Assembly (NCBI GenBank): GCA_050115555.1
Contig: JASFQI010000098.1
Coordinates: 1-14,653 of the forward strand
DNA length: 14,653 bases
Direction: 5' to 3'
Source of the DNA: JASFQI01 sp050115555
Lineage (GTDB): Bacteria > Desulfobacterota > DSM-4660 > Desulfatiglandales > HGW-15
Made by a program: the position numbers and the translations under genes. The stretch's first letter is position 1, and the number at the start of each line of letters is the position of its first letter. Positions 1 to 7,308 of this stretch are shown here, piece after piece. Below the pieces are notes generated by a model. It had not been told where the DNA came from, did not search any database, and saw nothing but the letters and a program-made list of their open reading frames with translations.

Positions 1-138
1 AATGGCGCGAGCCTCGAGTGTCCCGTGGAATGATGCGTTCCCCCTTGTGTGCGCTTCTCCAAAAGGGCATCATGGCTCAAGAGGAGGGAACACCAACACG
101 GAAAAGGTCGCGCTTCATCAAAGCCGTGAGGGCAAGCC

Positions 139-816
139 TTGAAGAAGAAAACCGTGTACATCCAGAGGATCCCGGGCCCATTTGCGTCTCTCTATGAAAA
201 GGCCAGCCTGAGGGTTCGGGACACTTACTATGCGCCCATGGCCGCGGAAATTGCCTCTCACCTGAAGGACGGCAGGATTCTGGATCTCGGCACAGGTCCT
301 GGTTTCCTGCCGATTGAAATCGCCAGGAAATCTTCCCGGATTCGGATCGACGGCATCGACCTGACCCCGAGCCTCATTAAAATGGCGCAGAACCATGCCT
401 CAGAGGCGGGAGTGGAGCAAAGGGTGAACTTCGAGGTCGGAAATGCGTCAAGGCTCAGATGGCCGGACAATACCTTTGACATGGTGATCAGCACGGGGAT
501 GCTGCATACGCTCAAGGCCCCTGTGCGTGTGCTGCGGGAATGCAGGCGGGTCCTCAAGCCGGGTGGCAGGGCCTGGGTATTCGATCCGGCACGCGTTTCT
601 TCTCACATCGACAAACGGAAATGGAAAGCCTCCTTCACCTTCATGGAAAGAATCCTCTACGCCCTGTTCCTCCTTTATGCCCGAATCCATCCCGGCAGAG
701 TCTACACACCCGAACAGGTGGCGTCCATGATTCGGTCCGCAGGCTTCCGAGGGATTGAAATCCAGGTGGACGGGAAAGAAATTCGAGCCAAGATGGTGAA
801 GCCCTCGGGGTCGTGA
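139..816 (+). CDS. Class I SAM-dependent methyltransferase (Methyltransf_11 type)
   Basis: 225-residue protein with a Rossmann methyltransferase fold. Motif I is LDLGTGPG at residues 48-55, which binds S-adenosylmethionine. The acidic residue ending strand 2 is D74 in GIDLTP. The later segment NTFDMVIS followed by RVLKPGGRAWVFDP (about residues 112-152) matches motifs IV-VI of the Methyltransf_11 family. The start is taken as TTG at 139, preceded by GAGGG at 128-132 with 6-nt spacing; an in-frame stop at 127-129 rules out anything earlier. GTG at 154 is an alternative start. The substrate cannot be told from the sequence: family members methylate small molecules, quinones, lipids or arsenite, and no such partner gene is adjacent. 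It stands alone, with 377 nt to the next gene. The methyltransferase call is firm; the role is unknown. Confidence 0.85.
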   Translation: MKKKTVYIQRIPGPFASLYEKASLRVRDTYYAPMAAEIASHLKDGRILDLGTGPGFLPIEIARKSSRIRIDGIDLTPSLIKMAQNHASEAGVEQRVNFEVGNASRLRWPDNTFDMVISTGMLHTLKAPVRVLRECRRVLKPGGRAWVFDPARVSSHIDKRKWKASFTFMERILYALFLLYARIHPGRVYTPEQVASMIRSAGFRGIEIQVDGKEIRAKMVKPSGS

Positions 817-1193
817 CCTCAGGAGTCCTGGATACCCCGAGAGAACGCCCGGAAGGATTTCGAATCCTGTTCGAGCGCAACATTCGGGCAATCCGGGCCG
901 CTCTCGTGATTCCTGGCCCTTTGCACTCCATGCGAATGCATCTCCGGCAAGCTCCATCCTGAATGCAACAGCGGAAATGGAAAAAGACCTCTCCGATGCC
1001 AGTCGCAGGTCTCTGTGATCGATCTTAACGTGTTTTCTTCGCGGGAGCGGTCTCTGCCCGAGGTGGTTACTTGCCCGCGTTCTCGGTGGAAAAACCCCTC
1101 CCCAGGGCGGGTGAACCATGCGTCGGGGTCATTTGGAAATTGACACCCTCGAATAAACAAGACTACCATGCCTCTGATGAAACAGGTATCCAC
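817..1193. other. Intergenic region between methyltransferase and luxR-type gene
   Basis: No convincing gene is visible in this 377-nt gap. It holds a perfect 6-bp hairpin with a TCG loop at 854-868, without a T-run, so it is at best a weak terminator. There is also a 6-bp inverted repeat with a 16-nt loop (985-990 with 1007-1012). The only promoter-like element is the one at 1140-1169, annotated separately. The open frame extending upstream from the regulator start (from 1071) has no ribosome-binding site and looks non-coding. Confidence 0.5.
1140..1169 (+). promoter_or_regulatory. Sigma-70-like promoter before the luxR-type regulator
   Basis: A perfect TTGACA lies at 1140-1145, an 18-nt spacer follows, then TACCAT at 1164-1169, which matches TATAAT at four of six positions. 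Transcription would begin near 1176, giving a leader of about 18 nt before the ATG at 1194. The prediction rests on consensus match only. Confidence 0.4.
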
Positions 1194-2378
1194 ATGAACC
1201 GTAACGATGATGTGCGACTGGAATTACCGGGAGAAGGCGCGGTGCAGGACAACTCGGACGACCTCAAGGACATATGCAAGGTAGGCCGGGAGGTACTCCA
1301 GCCGAGCGATGTTGAGGCTTTTCAGCTGAGGACCCTCGCCCTGCTCGAGCAAACACTGGGTTCGGATAAGGGAAATTTTTTCCTCACACGCCTACCCGAC
1401 TGCCGCATCGACTACAAGGAGGTGCGAACCCGGGGGGTGGAGGAGCGCTACTTCCGGCTCTACAGACGCTACTACAGAAAGCTGGATCCTTTTGCCAAAC
1501 GTGACCTGGAAACGACTCCCACGGTCATGACTACAGAAGACGTAGTCTCTTACCGAAACTTGGTACGCACCGAGTACTACAACGATTTCCTCAAGCCGCA
1601 ATCCATTCATCACCAGATGGTCATCCACCTTCGAGTGGGCAGGCGCCTCCTTGGCGCCGTGGCCCTGTTTCGTTCGCGGAGCCGTCGTGAGTTCACAGAC
1701 AGAGAGCGGGGCAAGGCGGAAATGATCGCCCCCTATCTCCTGGGCGGACTGGAAAAAGCAGCACACTGCGAGTCCAGCAGGCTCCAGAAGGAGATCCTGC
1801 ATATGCTCTCCAGGGATCTCCCATACCAGGGGGTCCTCATCCTGGACCCATCCATGCAGCTCGTCTATCACAATGATTCCGCACTGGACATCCTCGCGTT
1901 CCTGCGACGGGGCGAGACGCCATCTGCCGGGAGGCTGCTGCCCCGTGAGATCGAATTGAGATGCGAGCGTCTGCTCACCGGTACCGACCCGGACGCCGAC
2001 CGTCTTATAAACGATGGAGACAGATCGAGCTGTGACATCGCAGACCCTCGCACGGGTCAAAGAGTCTCCCTCCTTTTTCGTTTGATCCCCGATCCCGACC
2101 GTACCCTCCTGCTTGTGGGTCTGCGACCCGAAACCGAGTTGGCGTGCCTTGGCGAGCGACTTCGAAAGCATGGACTGACGACCCGCGAAATCGACGTTGT
2201 CTCCCTTGCCTCGGAGGGCCTTAGAAACGCAGAAATTGCCGAGCGGCTCTTCATCAGCGCGCACACGGTGGACAACCACCTGAAGTCGGTTTACCGAAAG
2301 CTCGGTGTTCGCAGCCGGGCCCTGCTGGTCCGGCATATCATGCAGATGCAAAACCCGCCTCATTCTATGGTCTGCTGA
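1194..2378 (+). CDS. LuxR-family transcriptional regulator with PAS-like sensor region
   Basis: 394 residues from ATG 1194. The C-terminal 60 residues (about 328-387) are a clear GerE/LuxR helix-turn-helix: it begins LTTREIDVV, then NAEIAERLFIS, and the recognition helix carries HTVDNHLKSVYRKLGV. The N-terminal part (about 90-200) resembles the GAF-like sensor region of LuxR-type regulators, with the pattern LDPFAKRD, FLKPQSIHH and EFTDRERGKAEMIAPYL. A PAS-like segment follows (about 212-320, GVLILDPSMQLVYHNDSAL). No phosphoacceptor receiver domain is present, so it probably senses a ligand directly rather than a kinase signal. The ligand is unknown. The gene precedes the dehydrogenase operon on the same strand, with a 20-bp dyad in the gap, so it is the likely activator of that operon. 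ATG 1194 is chosen over the earlier in-frame start at 1071 because it sits just below the TTGACA promoter. Its ribosome-binding site is weak. Confidence 0.85.
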   Translation: MNRNDDVRLELPGEGAVQDNSDDLKDICKVGREVLQPSDVEAFQLRTLALLEQTLGSDKGNFFLTRLPDCRIDYKEVRTRGVEERYFRLYRRYYRKLDPFAKRDLETTPTVMTTEDVVSYRNLVRTEYYNDFLKPQSIHHQMVIHLRVGRRLLGAVALFRSRSRREFTDRERGKAEMIAPYLLGGLEKAAHCESSRLQKEILHMLSRDLPYQGVLILDPSMQLVYHNDSALDILAFLRRGETPSAGRLLPREIELRCERLLTGTDPDADRLINDGDRSSCDIADPRTGQRVSLLFRLIPDPDRTLLLVGLRPETELACLGERLRKHGLTTREIDVVSLASEGLRNAEIAERLFISAHTVDNHLKSVYRKLGVRSRALLVRHIMQMQNPPHSMVC

Positions 2379-2408
2379 TCTCATCCTTCGTCCATTTTCC
2401 TCCTGAAA

Positions 2409-2428
2409 AATAGCGAATTCACGCTATT
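2409..2428. promoter_or_regulatory. 20-bp dyad, candidate operator for the LuxR-type regulator
   Basis: Perfect 7-bp arms AATAGCG (2409-2415) and CGCTATT (2422-2428) flank a 6-nt centre. The 20-bp length and dyad form match binding sites of LuxR-type proteins such as lux boxes, although the bases differ from the Vibrio consensus. It touches the putative -35 at 2427 and is centred about 43 bp upstream of the predicted transcription start. No T-run follows, so it is unlikely to be a terminator for the upstream gene. Confidence 0.5.
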
Positions 2429-2455
2429 GCATCCTGGAAAGGATTCCCGTTTCAT
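2427..2455 (+). promoter_or_regulatory. Putative sigma-70-type promoter of the dehydrogenase operon
   Basis: TTGCAT (2427-2432), a 17-nt spacer, then TTTCAT (2450-2455). Both hexamers are imperfect, as expected for a promoter that needs an activator. The predicted start near 2462 leaves a leader of about 78 nt before the E1 alpha ATG. The adjoining dyad at 2409-2428 overlaps the -35 by two bases. Confidence 0.35.
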
Positions 2456-2539
2456 GGCTCCTTGAGGGAGACGGTTGTCTCCGTCGACGGGGCGGCGGAT
2501 CAGAGCGTTTCGGGAACCTTTGAAAAAAGGAGGATGGTC

Positions 2540-3514
2540 ATGGCACTGCCTGATGAAAAGCTGCTGGAGCTTTATAAACGGATGGTCATGGTCCGGACCA
2601 TGGAGAAGACGCACGAGCGTCTTTTGGGCCAGGGCAAAATTCAACTCATGGGACACTTCGGTACCGGCCAGGAAGCTGTAGCTATCGGGGTGACCGTTCC
2701 GCTTCGGACCGAGGACATCCTGTTCGGTACCCACCGGGGTGTGGGTGAGTTTATCGGAAAGGGAATGAAACCGGCCGACATCTGGCTCGAGTACATGGGC
2801 AAAGGAAACAGCCTGTGCAAGGGTAAGGGAGGCCTTCATCTCTGCGACAAACGGGTCGGCGTCCCCGGGCTGGTGGCCAGCCTCGGAGCGGACTTCTCCA
2901 TGGCCGTGGGCACGGCTCTCGCTTCCAAAATGCAAAAGCTCGACCAGGTCACCCTCTACTATGTGGGCGAGGGCACGTGCAACCAGGGGGATGCCCATCC
3001 ATCCATGTGCATGGCCGCCCTGTGGAAACTTCCCCTTGTGTTCGCCGTGTGCAACAACCAGCTCTGCGAGGCCTCCTACATGTGTGAGCACTATCCTACG
3101 GAGGACGTGGCCCCACGCGCCGAAGCATACGGAATTCCATATGAGATCGTGGACGGTCAGGACGTGGAGCTGGTGTACGAAGCGACCGACCGGGCTGTGG
3201 AACACGCCCGGAGTGGAAAAGGACCGTTTCTGGTTGAGTTCAAGACATTTCGAATGGCCCCACACTTTTCCGGGGATCCGGCGCACTATGTGAAGAAGGA
3301 AGATCTGGATGCCTGGGGGAAGCGGGATCCCCTGGATCTCTGCCGTCAAGCGCTGGAACATAGAGGTGCGCTCTCAGCAGAGGAGGACGATCGGATTCGG
3401 CAACGCGCGCAGGCTGAGGTGGACGAGGCCATCGAGAACGCATTCCAGGCGCCCGATCCTGGGGTTTTGTCCCTGTTTGATGGGGTTTACGCCGGAAAGG
3501 GGGTGGCGGCATGA
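2540..3514 (+). CDS. Thiamine-diphosphate-dependent 2-oxoacid/acetoin dehydrogenase E1 alpha (AcoA/PdhA family)
   Basis: 324 residues, the usual length for AcoA/PdhA-type alpha subunits. With E1 beta it decarboxylates a 2-oxoacid, or cleaves acetoin, on thiamine diphosphate and passes the acyl group to the lipoyl arm of E2. Recognisable blocks are GHFGTGQEAVAIGV (38-51), THRG (64-67), CKGKGGLHL (93-101) and the diphosphate/metal motif from GEG (143-145) to NN (172-173). PHFSGDP lies near the C-terminus. Two oddities: the usual GDG is GEG, and the NNGYAIS-like segment is replaced by NNQLCEASYM, in a stretch with six cysteines between residues 147 and 182. The ATG at 2540 is preceded by AAGGAGG at 2527-2533 with 6-nt spacing, so upstream in-frame starts (TTG 2462, ATG 2534) are less likely. 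The stop overlaps the E1 beta start by 4 nt. The true substrate is not evident. Confidence 0.9.
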   Translation: MALPDEKLLELYKRMVMVRTMEKTHERLLGQGKIQLMGHFGTGQEAVAIGVTVPLRTEDILFGTHRGVGEFIGKGMKPADIWLEYMGKGNSLCKGKGGLHLCDKRVGVPGLVASLGADFSMAVGTALASKMQKLDQVTLYYVGEGTCNQGDAHPSMCMAALWKLPLVFAVCNNQLCEASYMCEHYPTEDVAPRAEAYGIPYEIVDGQDVELVYEATDRAVEHARSGKGPFLVEFKTFRMAPHFSGDPAHYVKKEDLDAWGKRDPLDLCRQALEHRGALSAEEDDRIRQRAQAEVDEAIENAFQAPDPGVLSLFDGVYAGKGVAA

Positions 3515-4488
3515 CACGTAAGATCAGTTTCATCCAAGCCGTGAACGAAGCCCTGGCAGAGGAGCTGCGCCGGGACGAGGCAGTCTTTGTCCTCGGGGAA
3601 GACGTTCGGGTCGGACCTTTCGGCCTGACCACGGGACTTGTGGACACCTTCGGCGAGGAACGCATTCTGAACACCCCCATTGCAGAGAACGCCATCACAG
3701 GGGTCTCTATCGGGGCGGCCATGAACGGCCTTCGTCCGGTGCTGGAGATCATGTTTTGCGACTTCGCGTTCCTGGCCATGGACCAGATCTGCAACAATCT
3801 GGCCCAATGGCATTACGTCACGGGAGGGCAGTACACCCTTCCCGTGACCATACGCACCTCTGTAGGGGCAGGGCTTCGGGTGGGATTCGGGCATTCCCAG
3901 TCCCTCCAAAGCCAGTTCATCCAGGTGCCCGGGCTGATTCTGCTGGAGCCCTCCTCCCCGTATGACGCCAAGGGGCTTCTCAAGTCGGCCGTCCGTAGCG
4001 ATGACCCGGTGCTCTTTTTCGAGCACAAGAAGCTGGTCTTCGGCGGTGTGGAAGGAGAGGTACCCGAGGAGGAGTACACGATTCCTATCGGCGAGGCCAA
4101 CGTGGTACGGGAAGGCGGGGACGTTACCATTGTGGCTTTCGGCGTCATGGTCTACGAGGCCCTGGCCGCCGCGTCCCAATTGGCGCAGGAAGGCGTGGAG
4201 GTCGAGGTGATCGATCCCCGCACCATCGTCCCGTTGGACACGGATACCATATTTCGTTCCCTGGGAAAGACCGGACGCCTGGTGACCGTTGAGGAAAGCC
4301 GCCTGCGGGGGGGGCTGGGCGCTGACCTGGCGGCAACAGCCGTGGGAGAGCACATGGATCTTCTCAAAGCCCCGGTGGCACGAGTGGCAGCGCCGATGGT
4401 GCCGATTCCCTGCAGCGGGGTCCTCGAAGACTCTTACATGCCCAACAAGGATGATGTGATTCGCGCCGTGAAATCGGTGCTTGCATAG
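3511..4488 (+). CDS. 2-oxoacid/acetoin dehydrogenase E1 beta (AcoB/PdhB family)
   Basis: 325 residues, full length for the transketolase-like beta subunit of alpha2beta2 E1 enzymes. The N-terminal pyrimidine-binding domain shows GEDVRVGPFG, NTPIAENAITGVSIGAAMNGLRPVLEIMFCDFAFLAMDQI and GHSQSLQSQF, which carries the conserved active-site histidine region. The C-terminal domain has ITIVAFG-like DVTIVAFGVMVYEAL, EVIDPRTIVPLD and RLVTVEE. It starts at ATG 3511, overlapping the E1 alpha stop as ATGA, and a purine-rich AAAGGGGG lies about 7 nt upstream. The overlap implies translational coupling and equal amounts of the two subunits. It forms the heterotetrameric E1 in the cytoplasm. No truncation or frameshift is seen. 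Confidence 0.93.
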   Translation: MTRKISFIQAVNEALAEELRRDEAVFVLGEDVRVGPFGLTTGLVDTFGEERILNTPIAENAITGVSIGAAMNGLRPVLEIMFCDFAFLAMDQICNNLAQWHYVTGGQYTLPVTIRTSVGAGLRVGFGHSQSLQSQFIQVPGLILLEPSSPYDAKGLLKSAVRSDDPVLFFEHKKLVFGGVEGEVPEEEYTIPIGEANVVREGGDVTIVAFGVMVYEALAAASQLAQEGVEVEVIDPRTIVPLDTDTIFRSLGKTGRLVTVEESRLRGGLGADLAATAVGEHMDLLKAPVARVAAPMVPIPCSGVLEDSYMPNKDDVIRAVKSVLA

Positions 4489-4562
4489 ACAGCCGGCCGC
4501 GCCTTCACCGGCAAGACAGACGGGCACGGCCGATTCTTCCCTTGGATGGAGCGGTTGCCGAC

Positions 4563-5648
4563 ATGATCACGGAAATTCGCGTACCCAAAACGGGTATGAG
4601 CCAGGGCGAGGTCACAGTGCTGGAGCTTTCGCAGGAGCATGGAGCCTCCGTCTCAAAGGACGATATTATCCTTACGATCGAGACGTCCAAGGTCACCTAT
4701 GAGATCCAGGCACCCGAGAGCGGTTTCGTTTACTACCTCAAGGCGGCAAAGGACAAGGCGCAGATCGGGGATCTTCTTGCCGTGGTGGCGGACGGCCCCG
4801 AGGCTTACGAGGCCTATATGGAGAGCGGCACTGCAGAAAGCGCGTCCGAAGTAGAGGACGATGCCGAAGGCGTCAGCCTCTCGTTCGACGATGAGGAGGA
4901 ACCGACTCCGGAGGTGCCTGCAGCTTCTTCGGAGATATCGCATTCTCAGGGAGAGCCCCGGCAGAGGATTCCCTTCATCGGCATGCGGAAGACCATCGCG
5001 GATAACCTCACCCGCAGCCTTCAGGAAAGCGCGCAGCTCACCATTGTATCGGAGACGGACATGACCGAGATGGCCGCTTACCGCGATGAGTGGCTTGAGC
5101 GGAATCCCGGGACACGGATCACCTACGTGGATATGCTGGTCAAGGTTCTGACCGCCGCCCTCCTCGAGTTTCCCGTGCTCAACGCCTCCCTGGTGGGAGA
5201 TGAGATCCTCTGCTGGAAAGACGTGAACATAGGGATCGCCGTAGCCCTGGACGACGGACTGGTCGTACCGGTAGTGAGGAAGGCTCATCGAAAAGGACTC
5301 GAGGAGATCAGCCACGAAGTCAAGGATCTGGCCACACGTGCGCGTGCCGGTGAGCTGAAACCGGAGGATTATCAGGGAGGGACGTTCACCTTGACGAGCG
5401 GCGGCCGCGTGGAAACCGACATCATCACCCCCATCATCAATCCCCCCGAAAGCGCCATCCTCGCAGTTGGAAAAATCGCCCCCGGCCCAGCCGTGAAAGA
5501 CGGAGCGCTGGTGGTCCGGACCATGACCCACCTCTGCCTCACCCATGACCACCGAATTGTGGACGGCGTCCCGGCATCGCTTTTCCTGGGGCGGGTAAAG
5601 GAAATCATTGAAGACAGGGCACAGCTCCGGGGCATGCTGAAGGGATGA
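4563..5648 (+). CDS. Dihydrolipoamide acyltransferase E2 lacking an obvious subunit-binding domain
   Basis: 361 residues from ATG 4563. The N-terminal lipoyl domain (about 1-80) carries the modified lysine K43 in ETSKVTYEI. Then comes an acidic, Pro/Ala/Ser-rich linker (about 88-135, SASEVEDDAEG, FDDEEEPTPEVP). The acyltransferase domain starts near RQRIPFIGMRKTIADNL and ends with the catalytic HRIVDG (H330, D334, G335). It moves the acyl group from lipoate to coenzyme A and should form the trimer-based core. Odd point: the roughly 35-residue peripheral subunit-binding domain, normally between linker and catalytic domain, is not recognisable. The usual FTLSNLG motif reads FTLTSGG. The start is ATG 4563, with GGAG at 4548-4551; TTG at 4542 is an alternative that adds 7 residues. 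It lies 74 nt after E1 beta and 66 nt before E3. Confidence 0.9.
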   Translation: MITEIRVPKTGMSQGEVTVLELSQEHGASVSKDDIILTIETSKVTYEIQAPESGFVYYLKAAKDKAQIGDLLAVVADGPEAYEAYMESGTAESASEVEDDAEGVSLSFDDEEEPTPEVPAASSEISHSQGEPRQRIPFIGMRKTIADNLTRSLQESAQLTIVSETDMTEMAAYRDEWLERNPGTRITYVDMLVKVLTAALLEFPVLNASLVGDEILCWKDVNIGIAVALDDGLVVPVVRKAHRKGLEEISHEVKDLATRARAGELKPEDYQGGTFTLTSGGRVETDIITPIINPPESAILAVGKIAPGPAVKDGALVVRTMTHLCLTHDHRIVDGVPASLFLGRVKEIIEDRAQLRGMLKG

Positions 5649-5714
5649 AAAAAGCAAAAAAATTGGAATCATCATCACCGATGCGGTTCATTGCGACCTG
5701 CAAAGGAGGAAGCG

Positions 5715-7112
5715 TTGGGTGAAACGACGTGCGACCTGCTCGTGATCGGAGGAGGACCTGGTGGATACACCGCAGCCATCACCGGGGCTCAAAAAGGCCT
5801 CCAGGTCCTTCTGGTGGAGCGTGAAACCATAGGTGGCATCTGTCTCAACCGGGGCTGTCTTCCCACAAAGACCCTACTGGAGAACAGCCGCATCATTGCG
5901 ATGGTGCAAAACGCACCTTTTCTCAAGGGCGACATCCGCATCAACCGATCCCGTCTGGTCGAGCGCACCCAAACGGTGGTGGAAGGAGCCGTGGCTGGAA
6001 TCGCGGCTACATTGAAGGAAAACGGAGTGGTGATCTTGCAGGGGGAAGCCGCGTTCATCGGACCCATGCGGGTGCAGGTAACCGGCCAGAACGGTTCGAC
6101 CACCGACATCGTCCCCAGATGGATCGTGCTGGCCACGGGCTCTGAGCCAAAGCCGGTCTCCGGGATCGAGCCCGACGGCCGATGGGTCTTGAACACCGAT
6201 CAGGCGCTTATGCTGGACCGGGTGCCTGCGACCCTGGCCGTGGTGGGTGCAGGGGGTAGAGGTGTAGAGTTCGCATCGCTTTTCGCCAATCTGGGGACTC
6301 GAGTTCACCTGGTGGAACAGGAAAAGCGTCTTCTTCCCCGTGAAGACCGGCGTATCTCAAGCCGCTATCGAACCGTGATCGGTTCCCGCGGCATTCGCGT
6401 CCACACGAAAACGCGGGCGCTAGGTCTGGAGCACCGCAATGCAGGCGGGATCCAGCTCCACCTCAGGACCAACGCAGGCCAGGAAGCCCTGGAGGTAGAA
6501 CGCGTCCTTCTCATCGGTTCGAGAAAGCCCTCATTTTGCGGACTTATGCCGGAAACAGGTGGGCTTCGGGTCGAGGACGAGATGCTCTATTATGACAAGG
6601 GCACGAACCGCTTCGCGCCGGAAATTTATGGAGTCGGAGATCTTTGTGGCCCTCCCTATGCGGCACACAAGGCCATTTCACAGGCCCTTGCCGCCGTGGA
6701 ACACATGACGGACGGGCATTCTCCGGCACCGGGACCCGTTCCGAACTGCGTCTATGGGGACCCGGAGGTCGCTTCGGTGGGGCATAGCGAGGATCAGGCC
6801 AAGAAGGCGGGGTTTCACGTAAAAACGGGGGAGTTCTACTTTGCAGCGAGCGGACGTGCCGCAACCGTCGGTCGCGACGAGGGGGTGCTGTACGCCGTTT
6901 TTGAAGAGAAATCAGGCGCACTTCTGGGGGCCCACGTCCTGGGACCCTGCGCCACGGAGGTCATCGGCCTGGCGGTCATGGCGATACAAAACGGGCTGGA
7001 CCTGGATCACCTCAAGCGGACGGTGTTGCCCCACCTTACCTTCTCGGAAGTGTTCTTTGAAGCGGCGCGGAGCGCGGATCGCGAAGCGATTCACCTCTTT
7101 CTGTCGGAATGA
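5715..7112 (+). CDS. lpdA: Dihydrolipoyl dehydrogenase E3
   Basis: 465-residue flavoprotein disulfide reductase that reoxidises the E2 dihydrolipoyl arm and reduces NAD+. FAD-binding motif GGGPGG is at residues 12-17. The redox-active disulfide is C43-x4-C48 in GGICLNRGCLPTK. The second Rossmann motif is GAGGRGVEFA, followed by an acidic strand end in LVEQEKRLLP, which suits NAD+. YGVGDLCGPPYAAHKAI is the second FAD contact. The C-terminal catalytic dyad is H440 and E445 in HLTFSE. The start is TTG 5715, with GGAGG at 5705-5709 and 5-nt spacing. An in-frame TTG at 5691 would add 8 residues but has no better site. It is the last gene of the E1-E2-E3 operon and there is no N-terminal lipoyl domain. 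Its gene ends 196 nt from the convergent selB. Confidence 0.93.
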   Translation: MGETTCDLLVIGGGPGGYTAAITGAQKGLQVLLVERETIGGICLNRGCLPTKTLLENSRIIAMVQNAPFLKGDIRINRSRLVERTQTVVEGAVAGIAATLKENGVVILQGEAAFIGPMRVQVTGQNGSTTDIVPRWIVLATGSEPKPVSGIEPDGRWVLNTDQALMLDRVPATLAVVGAGGRGVEFASLFANLGTRVHLVEQEKRLLPREDRRISSRYRTVIGSRGIRVHTKTRALGLEHRNAGGIQLHLRTNAGQEALEVERVLLIGSRKPSFCGLMPETGGLRVEDEMLYYDKGTNRFAPEIYGVGDLCGPPYAAHKAISQALAAVEHMTDGHSPAPGPVPNCVYGDPEVASVGHSEDQAKKAGFHVKTGEFYFAASGRAATVGRDEGVLYAVFEEKSGALLGAHVLGPCATEVIGLAVMAIQNGLDLDHLKRTVLPHLTFSEVFFEAARSADREAIHLFLSE

Positions 7113-7308
7113 GATCCGTTGGCATTTCGTCTTTCCAGACCCATACCTCTTTGCTCCAAAACCTCATATTCGGAATGTGCGAACATTAGGCCTCCCCGGG
7201 CCATTCCCTGTTCATGGCTGAAAAGGATACACCACCGGATGACAGGCGTCCGGATCGTAACGAAGGAAAACACGGCAGCGGCTATTGGGAGGCAGGCCTA
7301 AAGACGGA

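Noticed and set aside
3..198. Frame open from the left edge to a stop at 196-198, with an ATG at 72 and AAGGG before it
   Set aside because: The peptide shows no recognisable motif and overlaps the methyltransferase start region. It could be the tail of an upstream gene, but nothing in the window supports that.
2381..3361. Long minus-strand open frame opposite E1 alpha
   Set aside because: It mirrors a well-supported gene, shows no family motif, and is the kind of shadow frame common in GC-rich DNA. The same holds for the minus frames opposite E1 beta and E2 and the plus frames opposite selB, yqeB and the activase.
7110..7112. In-frame UGA stops considered as possible selenocysteine codons, prompted by nearby selB
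   Set aside because: The stops of lpdA and mvhD fall at the normal family lengths, and the sequence read beyond them does not resemble the families. No selenoprotein was recognised in the window.
7113..7308. Terminator between convergent lpdA and selB
   Set aside because: Only a short CCGGA/TCCGG inverted repeat with a 9-nt loop is present and no T-run follows it, so no terminator was called.
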